Assembly (NCBI RefSeq): GCF_019049655.1
Contig: NZ_JAFMOX010000065.1
Coordinates: 248,001 to 312,000 of the forward strand
Reading direction: 5' to 3'
Source of the DNA: Rahnella rivi
GTDB lineage: Bacteria; Pseudomonadota; Gammaproteobacteria; Enterobacterales; Enterobacteriaceae
DNA length: 64,000 nucleotides
Shown: positions 61,456 through 64,000 of the stretch, piece after piece
How positions within the stretch are numbered: position 1 is the first letter of the stretch
Layout of the letters: each line of letters starts with the position of its first letter
Translations under genes and position numbers: made by a program
Notes under the pieces: generated by a model
The model's input: only the letters and a program-made list of their open reading frames with translations
Databases searched by the model: none
What the model was told of the DNA's origin: nothing

Positions 61456-61474
61456 ACTACTCAGGAGCATTACT

Positions 61475-63943
61475 ATGATGGTTCTCAGCATTGTTGCATT
61501 TGTCGTTATCCTTGGTGCGCTGTTTTATCACCGCGTCAACCTCACCCTTAGCAGCCTGATTTTACTGGCGTTCACCGCCGTGATGGGCGCGATCAATCTG
61601 TGGACGCTGTGGCTGTTAGTGCCACTGGCGATCCTGTTGCTGCCACTGAACATCCCGGCCCTGCGCCGTTCATTATTCTCCGGCCCGGCACTTCGCACCT
61701 TCCGCAAAGTCATGCCTGCCATGTCACGCACGGAGAAAGAAGCGATTGAAGCCGGTACCACCTGGTGGGAAGGCGACCTGTTTGGCGGCAAGCCGGACTG
61801 GAAAAAGCTGCAGGATTATCCTGAGCAGCGCCTGACCGAAGAAGAACAGCGCTTTATCGACGGCCCGGTGGAGGAAGCCTGCCGCATGGCGAATGATTTT
61901 GAGATCACTCACGAACTGGCTGATTTGCCGCCGGAGCTGTGGGCGTATCTGAAAGAGCACCGCTTCTTTGCGATGATCATTAAAAAAGAGTACGGCGGCC
62001 TCGAATTCTCGGCTTACGCTCAGGCTCGTGTTTTACAGAAACTGGCCGGTGTGTCAGGGATCCTGGCGATCACCGTCGGCGTACCAAACTCCCTCGGTCC
62101 GGGCGAATTGCTGCAACATTACGGAACCGAAGACCAAAAAGATCACTATCTGCCGCGTCTGGCCGAAGGCCTGGAAATTCCGTGTTTCGCACTAACCAGC
62201 CCCGAAGCGGGTTCTGATGCCGGCGCAATCCCGGATTTCGGTATTGTGTGTAAAGGCCAGTGGCAGGGCAAAGAAGTGCTCGGTATGCGCCTGACCTGGA
62301 ACAAGCGTTACATCACGCTGGCACCTATCGCCACCGTGCTCGGTCTGGCATTCAAACTGAAAGACCCCGATCATCTGCTTGGCAACGAAACTGATTTAGG
62401 CATCACCTGTGCGCTGATCCCAACGGATACCCAGGGTGTGGAAATCGGCCACCGTCACTTCCCGCTGAACGTGCCTTTCCAGAACGGTCCGACGCGGGGT
62501 AACGACATTTTTGTCCCGATCGACTACATCATTGGCGGCCCGAAAATGGCCGGTCAGGGCTGGCGTATGCTGGTGGAATGTCTGTCCGTGGGCCGTGGCA
62601 TCACGCTGCCGTCAAACTCCACCGGCAGCCTGAAATCTCTGGCGATGGCGACCGGCGCTTATGCCTATATCCGCCGTCAGTTCAAACTGCCGATCGGTAA
62701 AATGGAAGGTATCGAAGAGCCGCTGGCACGCATCGCGGGGAACGCTTATGTCATGGACGCGGCAGCGACGCTTATCACCAACGGCATTATGCTGGGTGAA
62801 AAACCGGCGGTGCTGTCGGCGATTGTGAAATATCACTGTACGCACCGCGGTCAGCGCGCCGTAATGGATGCGATGGATATCACCGGCGGTAAAGGCATCA
62901 TGCTCGGTAAAAGCAACTTTGTTGCCCGCACCTATCAGGGCGCGCCGATTGCCATCACCGTGGAAGGGGCCAACATCCTCACCCGCAGTATGATCATCTT
63001 TGGTCAGGGCGCGATCCGCTGCCATCCTTACGTGCTGCGTGAAATGGCGGCAGCGGAGAAAAATGATCTGGTCGATTTCGACCGGGCGCTGTTCGGCCAT
63101 CTCGGCCACGTCGGCGGCAACACCGTGCGCAGTTTCTGGCTCGGCCTGACCGGCGGGCGCACCAGCGATACACCGGTGAACGATGCCACCGCCCGCTACT
63201 ATCAGCACATCAACCGCCTGAGTGCCAATCTGGCGCTGCTGGCCGATGTGTCGATGGGTGTTCTGGGCGGCAGTCTGAAACGTCGCGAACGCATTTCCGC
63301 CCGTCTCGGCGATATCCTCAGCCAGATGTATCTGGCGACAGCCACGCTGAAACGTTTTGATGAAGAAGGCTGTCACGAGGCCGATTTGCCGCTGGTCCAC
63401 TGGGGCGTGCAGGACTGTCTGCATCAGGCGGAAGTGGCGATTGACGATCTGCTGCGTAACTTCCCGAACCGTTTCATCGCAGGCGTCATGCGTCTGGTGG
63501 TGTTCCCGCTGGGTGGCGCTCACGCTGCACCGTCCGACCAGCTGGATCACGAACTGGCGCGGATTCTGCAAGTGCCTTCTGCCACCCGCAGCCGTATCGG
63601 TCGCGGTCAGTATCTGACGCCAAGCGAGCACAACCCGGTCGGTCTGCTGGAACAGGCGTTGCAGGATATTCTGGCCGCCGAACCGGTTCACAAACGTCTG
63701 TGTGAGGCGATGGGTAAAAAACTGCCGTTCACCCGCCTGGATATTCTGGCGCAAAAAGGTCTGGATGCCGGGCACCTGAGCGCTGACGATGCGCGCATTC
63801 TCAGCCGTGCGGAAGAAAGCCGTCTGCGGTCGATTAACGTTGATGAGTTTGAACCGCACGAACTGGCCGCACACCAGCCAAAGGAAGAGGCAAAAACGCT
63901 AAAAAAGGATGAAGCGAAACCGCGTCATACTGAAGCTGCCTGA
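61475..63943 (+). CDS. fadE: Acyl-CoA dehydrogenase FadE
   Basis: An 822-residue membrane-associated acyl-CoA dehydrogenase (E. coli 814), the first step of beta-oxidation. Two N-terminal hydrophobic helices (residues about 1-70) precede the dehydrogenase core: GLEFSAYAQARVLQKLAGVS, CFALTSPEAGSDAGAIPDFG, VGRGITLPSNSTGSLKSL and VAVEGANILTRSM-type ITVEGANILTRSMIIFGQGA. The C-terminal extension ends in a Lys/Glu-rich tail. AGGAG is seven bases before the ATG at 61475. It is divergent from gmhA, with a FadR-like site in the leader and a strong terminator after the stop. Confidence 0.96.
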   Translation: MMVLSIVAFVVILGALFYHRVNLTLSSLILLAFTAVMGAINLWTLWLLVPLAILLLPLNIPALRRSLFSGPALRTFRKVMPAMSRTEKEAIEAGTTWWEGDLFGGKPDWKKLQDYPEQRLTEEEQRFIDGPVEEACRMANDFEITHELADLPPELWAYLKEHRFFAMIIKKEYGGLEFSAYAQARVLQKLAGVSGILAITVGVPNSLGPGELLQHYGTEDQKDHYLPRLAEGLEIPCFALTSPEAGSDAGAIPDFGIVCKGQWQGKEVLGMRLTWNKRYITLAPIATVLGLAFKLKDPDHLLGNETDLGITCALIPTDTQGVEIGHRHFPLNVPFQNGPTRGNDIFVPIDYIIGGPKMAGQGWRMLVECLSVGRGITLPSNSTGSLKSLAMATGAYAYIRRQFKLPIGKMEGIEEPLARIAGNAYVMDAAATLITNGIMLGEKPAVLSAIVKYHCTHRGQRAVMDAMDITGGKGIMLGKSNFVARTYQGAPIAITVEGANILTRSMIIFGQGAIRCHPYVLREMAAAEKNDLVDFDRALFGHLGHVGGNTVRSFWLGLTGGRTSDTPVNDATARYYQHINRLSANLALLADVSMGVLGGSLKRRERISARLGDILSQMYLATATLKRFDEEGCHEADLPLVHWGVQDCLHQAEVAIDDLLRNFPNRFIAGVMRLVVFPLGGAHAAPSDQLDHELARILQVPSATRSRIGRGQYLTPSEHNPVGLLEQALQDILAAEPVHKRLCEAMGKKLPFTRLDILAQKGLDAGHLSADDARILSRAEESRLRSINVDEFEPHELAAHQPKEEAKTLKKDEAKPRHTEAA

Positions 63944-63961
63944 TCCTCTTTTCTGACCAAT

Positions 63962-63995
63962 AAAAAAGCCTGAGTGCAAAACACTCAGGCTTTTT
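63962..63995 (+). terminator. Rho-independent terminator after fadE
   Basis: GCCTGAGTG-CAAAA-CACTCAGGC, a perfect 9-base stem, preceded by A6 and followed by T5. It can work in both directions. Confidence 0.92.
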
Positions 63996-64000
63996 CTTTT

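Noticed and set aside
62612..63874. 420-codon open frame on the minus strand inside fadE
   Set aside because: It is fully antisense to a conserved enzyme, rich in His, Gln and Arg as expected of a reversed GC-rich gene, and has no recognisable domain.

Overview
The window reads as an enterobacterial chromosome, most likely a Yersiniaceae-type genus (Rahnella or Serratia relatives come to mind; this is inference). The right third keeps the gene order around E. coli proBA to fadE: tRNA-Thr, proA, proB, crl, frsA, gpt, pepD, dinB, yafK, yafJ, gmhA, fadE. The sequence is GC-rich with short intergenic gaps. An ERIC-type repeat sits between pepD and dinB. No rRNA genes, CRISPR arrays, insertion sequences or prophages were seen.

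Layout. 1-951: truncated PBP2-like transpeptidase. 1-3.4 kb: small exported protein, alpha/beta hydrolase, and a two-gene module resembling toxin-antitoxin, with its own promoter and operator-like palindrome. 3.8-5.1 kb: YhjX-type pyruvate transporter behind a YpdB-like tandem site. 5.4-8.2 kb: GudX-type sugar-acid dehydratase with an MFS permease. 8.4-9.1 kb: apparent operon of three very small proteins with their own promoter and terminator. 9.5-15.5 kb: CspA-family protein, two lipoproteins, a LysR/MFS divergent pair, YniD and other small proteins. 15.5-24.7 kb: recC-recB-recD as one overlapping operon lacking ptrA and argA, with proteins that look more pseudomonad-like than E. coli-like. 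24.7-25.5 kb: AT-rich, gene-free.

25.5-28.7 kb: SRPBCC protein, XenA-type flavin reductase with a divergent LysR regulator, and a SelW-like CxxC protein. 28.8-35.2 kb: a six-gene sugar operon on the minus strand (TIM-barrel isomerase, binding protein, ABC ATPase, permease, RpiR regulator, PfkB kinase). 35.4-39.5 kb: chemoreceptor with a FliA-type promoter, CatB-like acetyltransferase, M20 amidohydrolase.

39.7-50 kb: an anaerobic C4-dicarboxylate island. A DcuS/DcuR two-component system is followed by ApbE flavin transferase, a 925-residue soluble NADH:fumarate-reductase-type flavoprotein carrying a covalent-FMN motif, a DASS-family dicarboxylate transporter with a perfect FNR box upstream, and a class I fumarase. 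Together these would import a dicarboxylate, convert malate to fumarate and reduce fumarate with NADH in the cytoplasm, with ApbE attaching the FMN.

Most notable: the ptrA-less recCBD operon, the NADH-fumarate-reductase island, the HicA-like/HTH module at 2.5-3.4 kb, and the small-protein operon at 8.4-9.1 kb.
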